From contig CAMXCT020000127.1 of the NCBI GenBank assembly GCA_947184155.2, positions 185,414 through 249,413 on the forward strand: DNA of 64,000 bases, written 5' to 3'. Under the pieces are notes generated by a model. It was not told where the DNA came from and did no database searches. It saw only the letters and a list, made by a program, of their open reading frames with translations. Both the position numbers and the translations under genes were made by a program. Every line of letters starts with the position of its first letter. Position 1 is the stretch's first letter. Shown in pieces: positions 10,401 to 21,300 of the stretch. This DNA is from Cladocopium goreaui. Its lineage: Eukaryota; Sar; Dinophyceae; Suessiales; Symbiodiniaceae.

Positions 10401-10507
10401 CGGCCTTTTTGACTGTCTGGTTTGAGCGTCGAGTTGCCCGGTATATATGTTCAACCAAAATTCTCTGGGTAACGAACGCTAATAGAATCCCCAAAAAGTT
10501 GTGTTAG

Positions 10508-13500
10508 TTAGCCAGTCAAAATAGGCAGCCAGGAAACAGTGGATCCTAAAGGGTAAACACGGGTTTGATTTGGGAATGCCCAAAGGTCACTCAGGTGGAT
10601 GCGGATTCTGTTCTCTGCATGGAATTGATTTGGCAACGTTAAAGGATCCGTGCGCCTGCTTAGCAGATCAGCGTCCTCATTCAAGCGTCCCGGGATGTGG
10701 TGGACTTGCAAGAAACTCCCCATGTGAGCCAATTGATGACTCAGCCTTTCTATCAGTGCACCCATCGGCTGATCGGTGCAGAAGAGCTTGTTGATAATGG
10801 TTTCAGCACCTGCGTTCTCTGATTTGGAAGACATGCAAAAATTTAATCGGCTGTGCGTAGCTGATGATTTCAAAATCCAAACGAGGGCACATTGGCTGAG
10901 TGCTTCCAAGAATGCGATATTTTTCTGCAAATCATCTTTGACTTCAATCTGCACTGCACGAAAATCTGACACGGAATATTGCTCAGAGAACCACCAAGTT
11001 TGTTGTTGGGATTGAATTAGTCCGCCAATTCCACATTGAGAACATGAGGCACATGCATCGGCTTCCATTCTGACATCTGCAAGAATCTTGGGTCTCATTG
11101 TGGCCATGAGATTTCGTGAAAGGAACCAAACTTTGAGTTGACGCAAAATGCGCAGTGAGTGCTGCGACAATTTCCGCTGAGAGGATCCAGGGTCACGAAC
11201 ATGCATCCAAATGGGACGTTCTGTGATTGGCACATTTTGCAAATCAGCCTTGCATCGCAGGGAGCGATGCCGGGCTGAAACCAAAGTAGAATCCAAGGGA
11301 ATGGCAGTGTTTGGCGGTTGACTGCGAAATGTCAAGTCATCATCAAGGCAATCTTGCAATGCCTGCCAATTGGAAGGCAGGCAGCTATACAGGGTCTCTG
11401 GAAATTTATGCAAATCACTATACAACCAATGGAGTTGAGATCGGAGTTGTGGGAAAATGGCGGTGCACCACATTGCTAGGCCCAAGAATTGTTCCAGAGC
11501 CTTCTTTTTCATTTTGGGATACTGCAGCATATGGTCAATGAGTTGCAACATTTTTTCGCGCTTGGATTCTTTCAAGTAAATTAATCCTGCTGAAAAGTTG
11601 AATTGCCAACCGATCCATGTTTGATGATGCCCCCAATGACATTTCTTCCAACTAACTGGAACTTCAAAAAGCAAGCAGGCAACCACCATCAAGGTGGCTA
11701 GAAGGGGGAGGCTGGAAAATGGGGCGGTGAGGAGGAAATCATCCACAAACAACCATAGAGCATGCTTGATGAATAATAGGCGGTGAAAAAAACGCATCAA
11801 AAAGCTGCCAATTCGTCCCCACCAATGTTGTGAAAAACTGGCCCCAAATGGACAAACTTGATAGTAAAGAAGTTTTTCTTGAAAGGTGAACATCAGTAAT
11901 GACTGTTCTGATGGGCGGACCCTCACACGCTTGTGTGCACTCTTGATATCTAGACCAAATGCTGATTGATGTTCCTGGCGCTGTCGCAATGGAAATGAAT
12001 GCATGACGTCTCGTGCTGTGGGCATTGACTGCTTCTCTGGGATCCAACAAGATTTATTTGTGCCACTCACTGTTGGGTCCATCACAAGGCGGGGAGGTCG
12101 AGCGTCACTGAATGCGATGGAAAGTTTCCCAATGGCCAGCCTCGGCCATTTTGCTTGGGCGTCAGCTACTGTCCCATGAAAAGGTACTACAAAGCCTTGG
12201 TCAATTTCTTCTTGAAGCAAGCTACTGGCGATATCTTGGTTATCATCTGCTGAGCGCCAGTTTTGCAAATGAATGGAGAGATCATTAGGAATTGGCGAAA
12301 AAACATGGCTTGACGGGATGTCATGATCTATTCCCGTTGGCACTCCAGCGAATAGGGCTGGCCAGAGATCTTGGTCTGGGTCACGCATCAATTTGGTCAT
12401 CTGCTGAGCGCCAGTTTTGCAAATGAATGCAGAGATCATGGTCTTGAGGGCTTTGATCATTAGGAATTGGCGAAGAAACATGGCTTGACGGGATGTCATG
12501 ATCTATTCCCGTTGGCACTCCAGCGAATAGGGCTGGCCAGAGATCTTGGTCTGGGTCACGCATCAATTTGGCCAGAGATTGCAAGGCTGACAGGCAAAAT
12601 GGCTGTCCGTTGGGAACACCTCAGTCTACAGTTTCACCTTTGGTGTTGAAAACAAAAGATTCAAATGATGCACGAAATGGTGCAAGGTCGTCTTCACTTA
12701 AGGGCAAGGATGAATCAGGCATGGAAAAACGATGTGCGAGTTTTTGATGCAGATTATTGGAAACAATCAGGCTCATCCAAGTGGAGCGTAGGGGTTTAAA
12801 TACATTACTTGATTCTTGGGGCATACTCCAATCTGGGGAAGACCCAACGCCCCCACCATCAACATGTGCATGTGGCACGGCATCGAATGCTTTCAGCGGA
12901 ATGAGGCGTAATGCCTCATCAATTGTGATGGTGGCACCTGGTTGGCAAAGAGGAGCTACAATTTGGGCAAAATCCTACGCTAGGTGAGCTGGGTATTCAG
13001 CGGTGTGGCGACTAGCATACTGGCCATCTGAGGAACGAAGTCCTGCCAAGGAAACATGTTGGTTTTGGTGCTTGCATGTGGTTGCCAATGCTGTCAAGGC
13101 TTCAAGTGACGTAGCGAAAAGCCAGGTTTTGGCCCAGTCAAGATCATATGCACAAGCTGCAATCAACACTAGTTCGCAACAAAATGATTTGATCAAGAGT
13201 TGAACCTCTGGGTCTTGCCAAGAGAGGGCACCTTTAGGCTGTTCCAGATGCCCTTGACCACCCGCACTGATCGTGGCTTGGACCAGCTGCACTGCTCTGT
13301 GAAGAAGCGTTCGTGACGATACTAGTCTTTCTTGCTCACTGGGGCTAGGATTGGGGATGCCTAAGGGAAATTCTTTAGTGCGCACTGGTGTTAGTCCTGG
13401 TTGGATCAACTTAAGAAGGGAGAATTCGGCAGAGCTGGGGCTTGCGGCTGTATATCCTGCACATCCGGAGGACGCAATGCGCAAAATGCGCTCGTAGTGA

Positions 13501-13790
13501 AAATCATTCAAAATATCATGCTGCCCTGCAATGATTTTATCAATAGGCAAAGACATGCGAGAATTTTGAACCATGGCGGTGGACAAAGGGCATGTTGCTC
13601 CTGCACACATATACAAAAAAATCGTTTTTCCTGTCGGAGAGAGATGAAACATGGAATCTGCTGAAACAGTGGAAACAGTCCTGGGTATCTCTGGTAACGG
13701 CCTGGTGTCTACTGCATTGGCTGCAGGGAGCAGGGATGGGCTTGAATCACTTTTGGGAGGACTTGGAACATCCCATTGGCTCTGCCCCAA
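10508..13790 (-). pseudogene. Element 2 Pol: methyltransferase-like, RT and RNase H, broken
   Basis: The methyltransferase-like part (13790-12975) has FLYMCAGATCPLS and HLEQPKGALSW, but the central motif reads ASPSSAEFS, so the cysteine seen in elements 1, 3 and 4 is lost. An in-frame TAG just inside 12975 stands within otherwise conserved sequence (..YPAHLA*DFAQIVAPL). A TGA at about 12620 probably replaces a Trp codon. A partial duplication at 12243-12574 shifts the frame. RT (LDIKSAHKRV, CPFGASFSQHWW, LFVDDFLL) and RNase H (ADACASCSQCGIGG, HHIPGRLNEDADLLSR) are open from 12499 to 10508. Confidence 0.8.
12243..12574. repeat. Tandem duplication of about 155-178 bp inside Pol
   Basis: The copies are 12243-12396 and 12397-12574. 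The second has 22 extra bases between two gatcat hexamers, which suggests slippage or deletion in the first. The duplication shifts the frame of the RT N-terminus. Confidence 0.85.
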
Positions 13791-14932
13791 GGGAGCCGGG
13801 CATCCTCAATGCTGGGATGCTGTTGAATCGCAAACACAGTCTGACCTTTTTTCCATTCTGAGTCAACTCCGTTACCCAGGATGGTCTGGAAGGCTGGCCC
13901 TTGTTGGTGGCCAACCCTTTTCCTTTGCCTTTGGTCTTGCCTATGGATTTTCCGCGTCCTTTTGCCACGGATGATGGGGTTCCTTTCATTGAAGGCCTTG
14001 GCTGTAAAAGGGCATCGAGATCACCTCGGACGTCCGTAAGTTCGTGAATGGCATCATCCATGGTCCACCCCCGCAAATAAACCAGACCAGCGATCTTCGT
14101 CCACACCTGTTGATCTGCAAGCAAACATTCCTGCGTGGATGGATTGCGCAAATGAGAATCTGCTTCATACCTTTGGGTGGCTAGGTGAACAAACTTGGCC
14201 ACGTAGGTCTTAAGGACATGAAGATGGGCACCTTTACAGACTGCAATGGCAAATGCTTGGAGCATCAAAACTTGGGTCAGCTGAGCAATCCCCATTTGAC
14301 TGGGGAGATCACGGGATGGCACTTCGTCTAACAGGAGCTCGGTCATCTGAATGGATTCCAACTTGGCCAGTTTTTTGGGACAATTGGAGACATGCAACTC
14401 ATGTTGTGATTGGCTAAGGCGCATGGTCCAAGGAATCCACATCCACTCCCCTTTTTTGAGCTGATGCGGAGTCAGGGCAAGTAAACGAGCCTCAGGCATA
14501 CTATTTGGATCCAACGGTTCAGAAGGATATGCTGTCTCAAAATCCAGTCGCATCTGACGCAGCATGTTGGCGTCCAACTTGGCTGGAAAAGTTTCTGACC
14601 ATCCGGAGGCTATGGAAGGAGGCGCAGTTGATGCTGATGCAGCAAGCGGCTGCGGAGGTGCTGGTTGCGCTTTCTGCTGGCAAAACTGCCAGAGCTGTCT
14701 GAATGCGGCTACATCTTTGCGTGTGAATGCTGCAAGTCGGCTTCATATGCTTTGATGATTGTATCCAACTCCATAAGCGTGAGTGCTATCATGGCAAATG
14801 ATGCTATATCAAAGTTCTCTTCGAGAAGTTTGGCACAAACATCATTGCTAAATCCAAATTTTGTCATGGGCTCATCTAGATCGGAGCTTTGAAACGCAGA
14901 GCCAACCCCATCTGGTGGTGGTTCAGAAGCCA
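13747..14932 (-). pseudogene. Element 2 Gag, frameshifted
   Basis: Begins at the ATG of MASEPPPDGVG (14932). Reading shifts frame near 14735 and continues as AFTRKDVAAFRQLWQFC and then the main body (WSETFPAKLDANMLRQM..). It aligns with element 3 Gag, including the segment LLDEVPSRDL, the acidic segment ending DLDALLQPRP and a Lys/Gly-rich basic tail. The C-terminal Cys/His finger is lost: after LCLRFNS the sequence diverges. Confidence 0.7.
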
Positions 14933-15232
14933 TCGCTGTCAAAAGACAAGGCGTGAGAGCGCTAAAACTATAACATGCAATGCAACGTGATGTGATGCAT
15001 GAAAAAGCGATGAACAAACACATAATGTGTCCAAGCACCAAGCGGGCGCATGTCAGCTGATCTGACTTGCTGAGCCACACGCGGGGCAATGAAATCGCTG
15101 TTGGTTGATGAGGTTGTGCTCCAATGCGGAAGCATTGACTACAATGCCACATGATACCATGCTGCAACACAAGAAGAAGAGAAAAGGAAAAAACAAGGGA
15201 TAGAACATAATAAAGAGGCTGGGTTGCACAAT

Positions 15233-16009
15233 TTAAACACCGCATGATATACTGGTCCATGTGCAAACACTGGATAGGATTGCAGGCAAAATACTGTGCA
15301 ATTTAAGGTCTGAAAATGAACCAGTAGACCGGCCCCTGCAAACCCACTTTTTTGTCCATAGCGAGGGTTGAAACCACGCTGGCCAAAGTGATGCATTGGC
15401 TTGTGGCTGGGACCGTGGCATGTAAACATCCAAGGCGGATGCGGCAGCTGAGGGAGATGCACATGAACCCACTTCCTGTGGTTCATCCTCAATTGTGTCT
15501 GCTGGGGATGGGAGTCTACTGTTGAACGGACTACCCAAAATATCCAGGACGTTTTCCAGCTCTAATTGGGCTGAAAAAAGCAGCATCGATGCCCCACCTT
15601 GCGTCTGCGAGTCTTCATCCATCTCAAGCCAGTGGTCCAAGCTCATGAGGACTTGGATTGCAATGGGACAATCGTGTAAGAGCTGAGTGGACAACGGGGC
15701 AACATTGAGAGCCCTCAAGGATTTCCACTGTCGCGATGGTAATGGCTGGGTTTGAAAAGAAGAGAGCAAACTTTGACTGTTGGGCACAATGCCAGCGGCC
15801 GCAAAAGCACGGGCTTTCCCGACACAGTGGTAAATCGTCACCAAGGATCTAACATATGGAGGGTCTCCCACCGCATCAATAATTGAGTGGATGGTGGCAT
15901 TGAGCAATTGCAGGGGTTCTGGAACATTGTGGCCAAACTGCTCATCTTCAAAGCCCATAACTTGGAAGATCAAGGAAATCAGAACCAATTGGATCGACAT
16001 GATGCACAC
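15233..16009 (-). CDS. Unidentified ORF within element 2
   Basis: An open frame of 258 codons between the recombinase and Gag remnants. From MGFEDEQFGHNVPEPLQLL to about the middle it looks like real helical protein, with an acidic Ser/Pro-rich part around ADTIEDEPQE. I recognise no domain, and elements 1, 3 and 4 have no counterpart here. It may be an extra element gene, a captured fragment, or chance. Confidence 0.3.
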   Translation of the reverse strand: MCIMSIQLVLISLIFQVMGFEDEQFGHNVPEPLQLLNATIHSIIDAVGDPPYVRSLVTIYHCVGKARAFAAAGIVPNSQSLLSSFQTQPLPSRQWKSLRALNVAPLSTQLLHDCPIAIQVLMSLDHWLEMDEDSQTQGGASMLLFSAQLELENVLDILGSPFNSRLPSPADTIEDEPQEVGSCASPSAAASALDVYMPRSQPQANASLWPAWFQPSLWTKKWVCRGRSTGSFSDLKLHSILPAILSSVCTWTSISCGV

Positions 16010-16496
16010 AACAATGGAAAATGATAACGCGTTTGGGAATATAAAGGTGCTCCGAAAGTGGTATTGACTCAGTACTGTTGTGATATCAACATGGCACAGC
16101 GGTTGGTAACATCAACTGACATGGAGTGCTTGATGCTATAGCAGTATCAATCAAGACCTCATGATGCAAGCACTCTTTTTTGCCGCGAGCACAATGAATT
16201 CGTAACGCATGAAAGGCAATCGCTGATCGATTTTGTATATGAAGTCCCAGGCGGGGATCAACATCATCAAAATGATGACGAACAGAGTGATTCTGTTGGA
16301 AGCGAGGCAAAAAACTGGCATCCATTCATTCATAATGCTGAAATGTGCCGATGCATGCTTTGCGAAGGCACAGGCGGGATCCATCAGGGATGTGAGTGCA
16401 TGTTTGCGGAGAGGCAATTAGGGATCCACATTTGGCTTTCCATTTCGTAGCATCCTCAGGATCCTGAATCGCAACATGGCAAACTGGCAAATGTTT

Positions 16497-17066
16497 TTAT
16501 TGCACACGAAAGTAATTCGATTGCTTGGAGCAGTTGGAGCAACGGATGGCTCTTCTACACATGAAAGTGAATCCGATGCAGCCACTGGAACAGCTGGCAT
16601 TAACACACTGGATGCCGAATGAAAACAGAAAAAATTGGTGTGATTGGTCATCCAAGGAGCAATCTGGTTCAATCATATGAGGTTGGCCACCTCGAGCCAA
16701 GGGGGCAAAGGGCCTCCAATGTTGGTGCAAGTTTTTCGAAATCAAATTTTGGAGTTGGAGTGATGGAAATACGTCATCACGACTATATAATTGCACTGAA
16801 TGCACAAAAACATGGTGGCCTTGCGAGGCCCTGATCTCTGCTGGGAGCTGCAATTGAGCAGCCCAACTAAGCATGGTTGTCTTCATGGAATGAAGGGTGA
16901 ATGACTCGATTTGATCAGCGGTCATACCCAATTTTGGGGTGCTTGAAATACAATGCCGCAAAGTTTTGAGGCTTTGTCCATACGACATAGGGCTGACTAA
17001 TTTATCATTTTCAAGCAGCATTAAAAGGCTATCTGGAATGTCATCAATGGAATCTTTTAAAGATAA
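16497..17066 (-). pseudogene. Element 2 tyrosine recombinase, C-terminal remnant
   Basis: Keeps the second half of the catalytic domain: His-x-x-Lys in TLHSMKTTMLSW, then SQGHH and Tyr in QLYSRDDV, followed by HWRPFAPLARGG. Each matches the element 3 recombinase (VHGLKSTLLSF, RLYSRDDV, GWRPHTPLGRGG). The catalytic Arg half is missing, cut off at the start of the 17068 repeat. Sequence from 16010 to 16496 is degraded, with no gene I can support. Confidence 0.75.
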
Positions 17067-17067
17067 C

Positions 17068-17343
17068 CACAACTTATTTCCTAAACACAAAAACCTTCAC
17101 GCCCTCACTCAACAAAAACATACTCTCACGTATTTGAACTGGAAATCAAACTTATAAATAATTCTATGTATATATATAATAATATATATATATATACAAA
17201 CGAGAATACGCAAATGCAGAGGCAAAAACACCTCGCGTGAGATCGTTCAAAAACAGCAGTTGTGAAATCACAGCTTTCCGATGGACAAAAGCGCACTCTC
17301 TTTTTTCCTACTCAAGTGGGGAAATCCTGCCGCCGCTTTCGGG
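17068..17343. repeat. 280-bp direct repeat, first copy
   Basis: Matches 18069-18344, from aacttatttcctaaacacaa through an AT microsatellite (about 17162-17198) to ggggaaatcctgccgcc. The copies differ in the length of the AT tract and at scattered bases. No coding potential. Confidence 0.85.
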
Positions 17344-18068
17344 GGTGAGAAATGCGAAGGCACCAAACATAAACAGGTGATGTTTGGTCGAGCTGTAAAT
17401 ATCTGTTGTCGTTAAACCACAATTTACCGCACTCGGTAAGTGAAACAAATTCCGCTTTCGGAAAAAAGTGCGGGGGGTGGGGGGCGCAAAAGAAGAAAAA
17501 CCACACGAAAGTGGAAACCCTCCCTCCCTCCCTTTGGAGGCATTACTTGAAATTCAATGGCCACCGTTGGCATAGAATTCTTAACATGTACGTTAATCTT
17601 CATTTGTGCTGTCATCCTTTTTTTTGTCCGAGCCCGTTGCCTTTCGGCGGGTCTACGGTCTTGAGTCTTACTTGCGGACCAGCGGGGAATCGAACCACCA
17701 CCGGCAGTCTGTCAGCGACACAAGAGTGCCGCGATACCAACTGAGCCATGAGGACGACTTTCATTTGCGTTGTCATCCGTGCAACTTCTGACATGTTAAC
17801 ACAAGGTTTTGTGGTTAACACTGTTTGACAAGACAGTTTGAGGTTTGCACAGTTTTTTTAAAAAAGAACTGCTCACAGATCTTTCTTCTCATAATTCCAT
17901 TGAGGAATCAAAAGTGCAAAACACTCACCACGTAAAAGCCACAAACCTTTAGGCAAAACGCAGGACGCGTAGACGCTCGCGAGAGAGAGCAGAAGGGCGC
18001 GCCTAGAAGCTGCTCTCAGCTTCTTTTTAGTGTAGAAGAAATAAGGTTCCATCAGCGCGCTGAGTCGC
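17344..18068. other. Spacer between the 280-bp repeats
   Basis: No gene is supported. It holds a GC-rich purine/pyrimidine stretch near 17455-17545 and the SINE at 17618-17759. The whole 17068-18344 unit could be a small element with terminal direct repeats, but no target-site duplication was found. Confidence 0.4.
17618..17759 (-). mobile_element. tRNA-derived SINE, subfamily 2
   Basis: On the minus strand it starts gtcgtcctcatggctcagtt (A-box-like), has the B-box GGTTCGATTCC, and ends in an A8 tail. It is flanked by imperfect 19-base target duplications (ttcatttgtgctgtcatcc and ttcatttgcgttgtcatcc) at 17599-17617 and 17760-17778. The A and B boxes are internal RNA polymerase III promoter elements in such SINEs. 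Confidence 0.85.
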
Positions 18069-18344
18069 AACTTATTTCCTAAACACAAAAACCTTCACGC
18101 CCTCACTCGACAAAAACATACTCTCACGTATTTGAACTGGAAATCAAACTTATAAATAATTCTATATATATATATTAATATGTATATATATATATATACA
18201 AACGAGAATACGCAAACGCAGAGGCAAACACCTCACGTGAGATCGTTCAAAAACACAATTGTGAAATCACAACTTTCCGATGGACAAAAGCGCACTCTCT
18301 TTTTTCCTCTCAAGTGGGGAAATCCTGCCGCCACTTTCGCCACG
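18069..18344. repeat. 280-bp direct repeat, second copy
   Basis: Partner of 17068-17343. It ends where the helicase-related sequence begins. Confidence 0.85.
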
Positions 18345-18414
18345 GTCCCCACCCATCTCATTGTGGTGAAGCGGCTTTGCTCACAAAGCCCATGCTGCTT
18401 TCAACAGGCAGTCG

Positions 18415-18762
18415 GTGAGAGGCGCTTCAGGAAGATACCTTAAGGGGCCCCTCCGCCTGATCTCATGGTGCAGCTTCGAGCTCCCGAAAACAGCCAAAAA
18501 ACTTCTGCGCGAATTAGCTGAAATGTGCGAGCTACCTGAGACCACGACACAGGCACTTGTCACCCACATTGCTGTTCACAACTCAGAGGTAAAAACGGAG
18601 CAAGAGGCAACCCAATACTTAGCATCGCTGGCAACTGTCACCATCTCGTCAAGGACCAAATTGCTCAACTATACCACCATGGTTCAACATTTCCTTGGCA
18701 CCTTGCAATTGCCCATGGCTGTCTACATGTTAGACTACTATTTGCCCGCTCAGCCCCAATGA
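18415..18762 (+). pseudogene. Helical ORF upstream of the helicase
   Basis: Open for 115 codons. The part from about residue 16 (SWCSFELPKTAKKLLREL) is helical and protein-like. It ends 25 bases before the helicase ATG in another frame. It may be the N-terminus of the same gene, split by a frameshift. I recognise no domain. Confidence 0.35.
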
Positions 18763-18787
18763 AGGCTATAATGAAACAGGGTTAACA

Positions 18788-21300
18788 ATGCAAAGTGCAG
18801 GACCTATCCGTCAACCATTGCAACCCATTACTTTCGAATTCCTCTTCAAAGGCAGCGAATTTGGACACTGGAAAGTCAAAGGCGGACAAGATGCATTTGC
18901 GTTCCGACATCCAAGCCTGGGCAAAACTGAGGTTTTCAGCCTCCTAGCCAGTGATGCGCACCATCACAAAGTTAGCCCCATCGGCACGGGTAGGCTTGTT
19001 GCAATGGTAGGCACCGCAGAAGCTCCAGCCGATGACGGAGGAGACCTTCAAATCCTTTTTGGGTTGGTCCTAGCCATCACGCCACGCACATCAAAAAGCA
19101 AGGATGAGCTGCCTGCCTCCCGCATACACAGACAGTGCAACCCCAGATTCATCGAGGTAGCCTTTCTCTCAGGGCCAGCCATTGAATTTTTTGCGAAGGA
19201 ACAGCTTGTAGCCCTTCTTCAAGACTGGTATGGTGCCTCCGGCCAGCGCCTGGACCCCATTGATGCGACCGTTCAGGGACAGAAAAGCCCGGTCGCAGGG
19301 ACCTTCTTTCTACACACAATGTGGATGTTCGGATGTACCAAGCCTACCCGAGAGGTTACCGCTGTCGCGCAAACCCCCCCGTGCAGATACCACCTGGGAT
19401 TAGGCATCTATAATGTCCAAACGGCAGTTGAAGGAATGGATGGCAACAAAAGATCACATTTCTTGCATTTGTGCGGCCAGTTGCTACGCCTAGTGCTAAT
19501 TCCATGTCACGTAGAGGGTGAGCTTCACCCCTGGACCCGCTCCACTGCACTATCCTTTGCCGCTGAGCTCGACGGACATGTCTTGGGCACACTCTGCGCA
19601 GTGACAATGGCGTTGCTCACCAATCGGTTAGACCTGTGTATCCAAGGGCTTTTCGGAGCAGGCAAGTCGAAATCGATGGCAATCCTCATCCTGGCCTTGA
19701 TTGAAATCGATGCTACTGACAGCCTCAAAATATTATTCATCTGTAAAGAGAACTCCGGTACTAGATCCTTTGCTGACCTCCTCCTATGGCTCGACCCCCC
19801 GTCGGGGGTGTTTGGGCGCATAGGACGGCTAGTGGGAGACCAAGAACGTAACAAAAGCAGTTACTCCGACACGAAATTCGACATACACCCGAGAGAAAGA
19901 AGACAGATGCTGAATAAGTGTCAGTTAATAGGCGTCCCTGTGGAGTAGTTGGTAGGGCATCGTTCTTGACGACGCGGACAGACTACCGGTGGTGGTTCGA
20001 TTCCCCGCTGGTCCGCAGGTAAGCCTCAAGTGTGGTGACCAGTCGAAAGACAATGGCGCCGGCCACAAAAAAAAATGAATAAGTGTCAGTTAATTTTAGC
20101 CACCGGAGGGACGGTAGCCCAGGATCTTACCATGCAATGGTCCACAATGGGTGGCTTTATGCAAGAGCTCTCCCTCCTGGTCATTGATGAAGGCCAGCAA
20201 TATGGTACTGACCGAGAAATTGCAGTCATCAGCCTGCTCAGACAGCAACCCCTGGTCTTGTGGACAGGAGACTCTGAGCAGACACCCGGCGGCATTGATC
20301 GTGCAGCCCGCAACGCGAAACGATCACGACAGCTCCTGTTGGCCACGAAGCATGGGCTGCGAAGCGACCGGAATTATTATATGCTAGCTAACCTTGCAGA
20401 TGCAATGATCCGACTGCTGGACGGTTCGGCCAATGAAGGTTTAGCGGCTCTTAGTCAAATCCTCAAACGAGGCCAGCCCACTTTAGGTCAGCTATGGACA
20501 AGTCATCTCTCGCCGCAGGATGCGGAAGAACTCAGGGCAGCCAGCACTGTTCTTCCAGGCCTGAGAGCCCAATTTGAAGCCGCCCAGCCGAATATGCAAC
20601 GGCACTCCCGATTTGTGGACTCAGAACTTCTGGCAGGTACAACTATTAACTTTCCACGGTCCCTCGTGCGCCTCGCCTGGATTTTGCAGCATGCCGCTAC
20701 CCTCCTACCCATGGCGGGAGACATACAAGCAGTTTTAAATTCCCAGACCGCCGGAGTGAGTGACATCCATGCTTGGGGGTTAATGCTTCCCTCCAGCTCT
20801 AGGGTTAGTCCTGTGACATACCATGCCGTGGTTGCAGTTAGATATCCTGATCTCTGCAGGCAGATCAATGGCCTATGGGAACTGGGAAGTTTTGCCTCGG
20901 GAGGACTCCCCGACAAGCCACCAGGATTCCAATTAGTGCTTTGGGACACTAATGCTAGGATTAACGGGCTGGTAGCGACAGACCTTGAGACTCTCGTGTC
21001 AGAGGTACTCACCCCCTTCCCCCACAATGCAGGGTTTGCCGATGGACTTTTCGTAATGACCACTGCAACCGACCACAAGAACAATTTGAACCAATCGGTG
21101 CTGAAGAAAGATTACACCCGCACCCTACGTGTAGAAACAATAGCCAATTCGGCAGGAGGAACAGCACAGGTATCAATCGTAGCTCAGCCCAGTATTGGAT
21201 TTTTAAACACCAAATACTACTCCAATGGCTTCCCTACAGAAGATACCGAAGATTGCCTTGGCAGGATCACTGTCGGACTTACCCGGTCCAAATGCTTGTC
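18788..21300 (+). pseudogene. Superfamily 1 (Upf1-like) helicase core, interrupted by a SINE
   Basis: From ATG 18788, Walker A is GLFGAGKS (about 19647-19670). The Walker B motif LLVIDEGQQYG (about 20175) and motif III-like WTGDSEQTPGG (about 20263) follow. Near the end is a motif VI-like stretch, ITVGLTRSK. The set fits Upf1/DNA2-type SF1 helicases. A SINE at 19930-20075, with its target duplication, splits the frame (19948 stop, resuming at 20075). A second break at about 21299 moves reading to another frame. The gene is therefore dead as assembled. No HUH nuclease domain was seen, so Helitron is not supported. Confidence 0.7.
19930..20075 (+). mobile_element. tRNA-derived SINE, subfamily 1
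   Basis: Starts aggcgtccctgtggagtagt, has the B-box GGTTCGATTCC about 70 bases in, then a tail domain ending caatggcgccggccac plus A9. A perfect 19-base target duplication, tgaataagtgtcagttaat, lies at 19911-19929 and 20076-20094. It interrupts the helicase between the Walker A and Walker B parts. Confidence 0.95.

Larger units (their letters stand above)
9552..10453 (-). repeat. Probable 5' LTR of copia element 1
   Basis: The inner end abuts the primer-binding site. The outer end is placed at 10453, where a perfect six-base terminal inverted repeat (TGAACA/TGTTCA) gives the TG..CA form of an LTR. It contains the palindromes at about 9796-10030 and the triplicated motif at 10170-10400. The 3' LTR is outside the window, so the outer boundary rests only on the terminal hexamers. 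Confidence 0.5.
10508..17066 (-). mobile_element. DIRS-like retroelement 2, decayed
   Basis: A minus-strand relative of element 3 with the same order: recombinase remnant (17066-16497), Gag (14932-13747), Pol (13790-10508). Each coding region aligns to its element 3 counterpart along its length, but premature stops, frameshifts and a tandem duplication break them. The recombinase N-terminus is missing at the boundary with the 17068 repeat. No terminal repeats were found. Confidence 0.75.
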
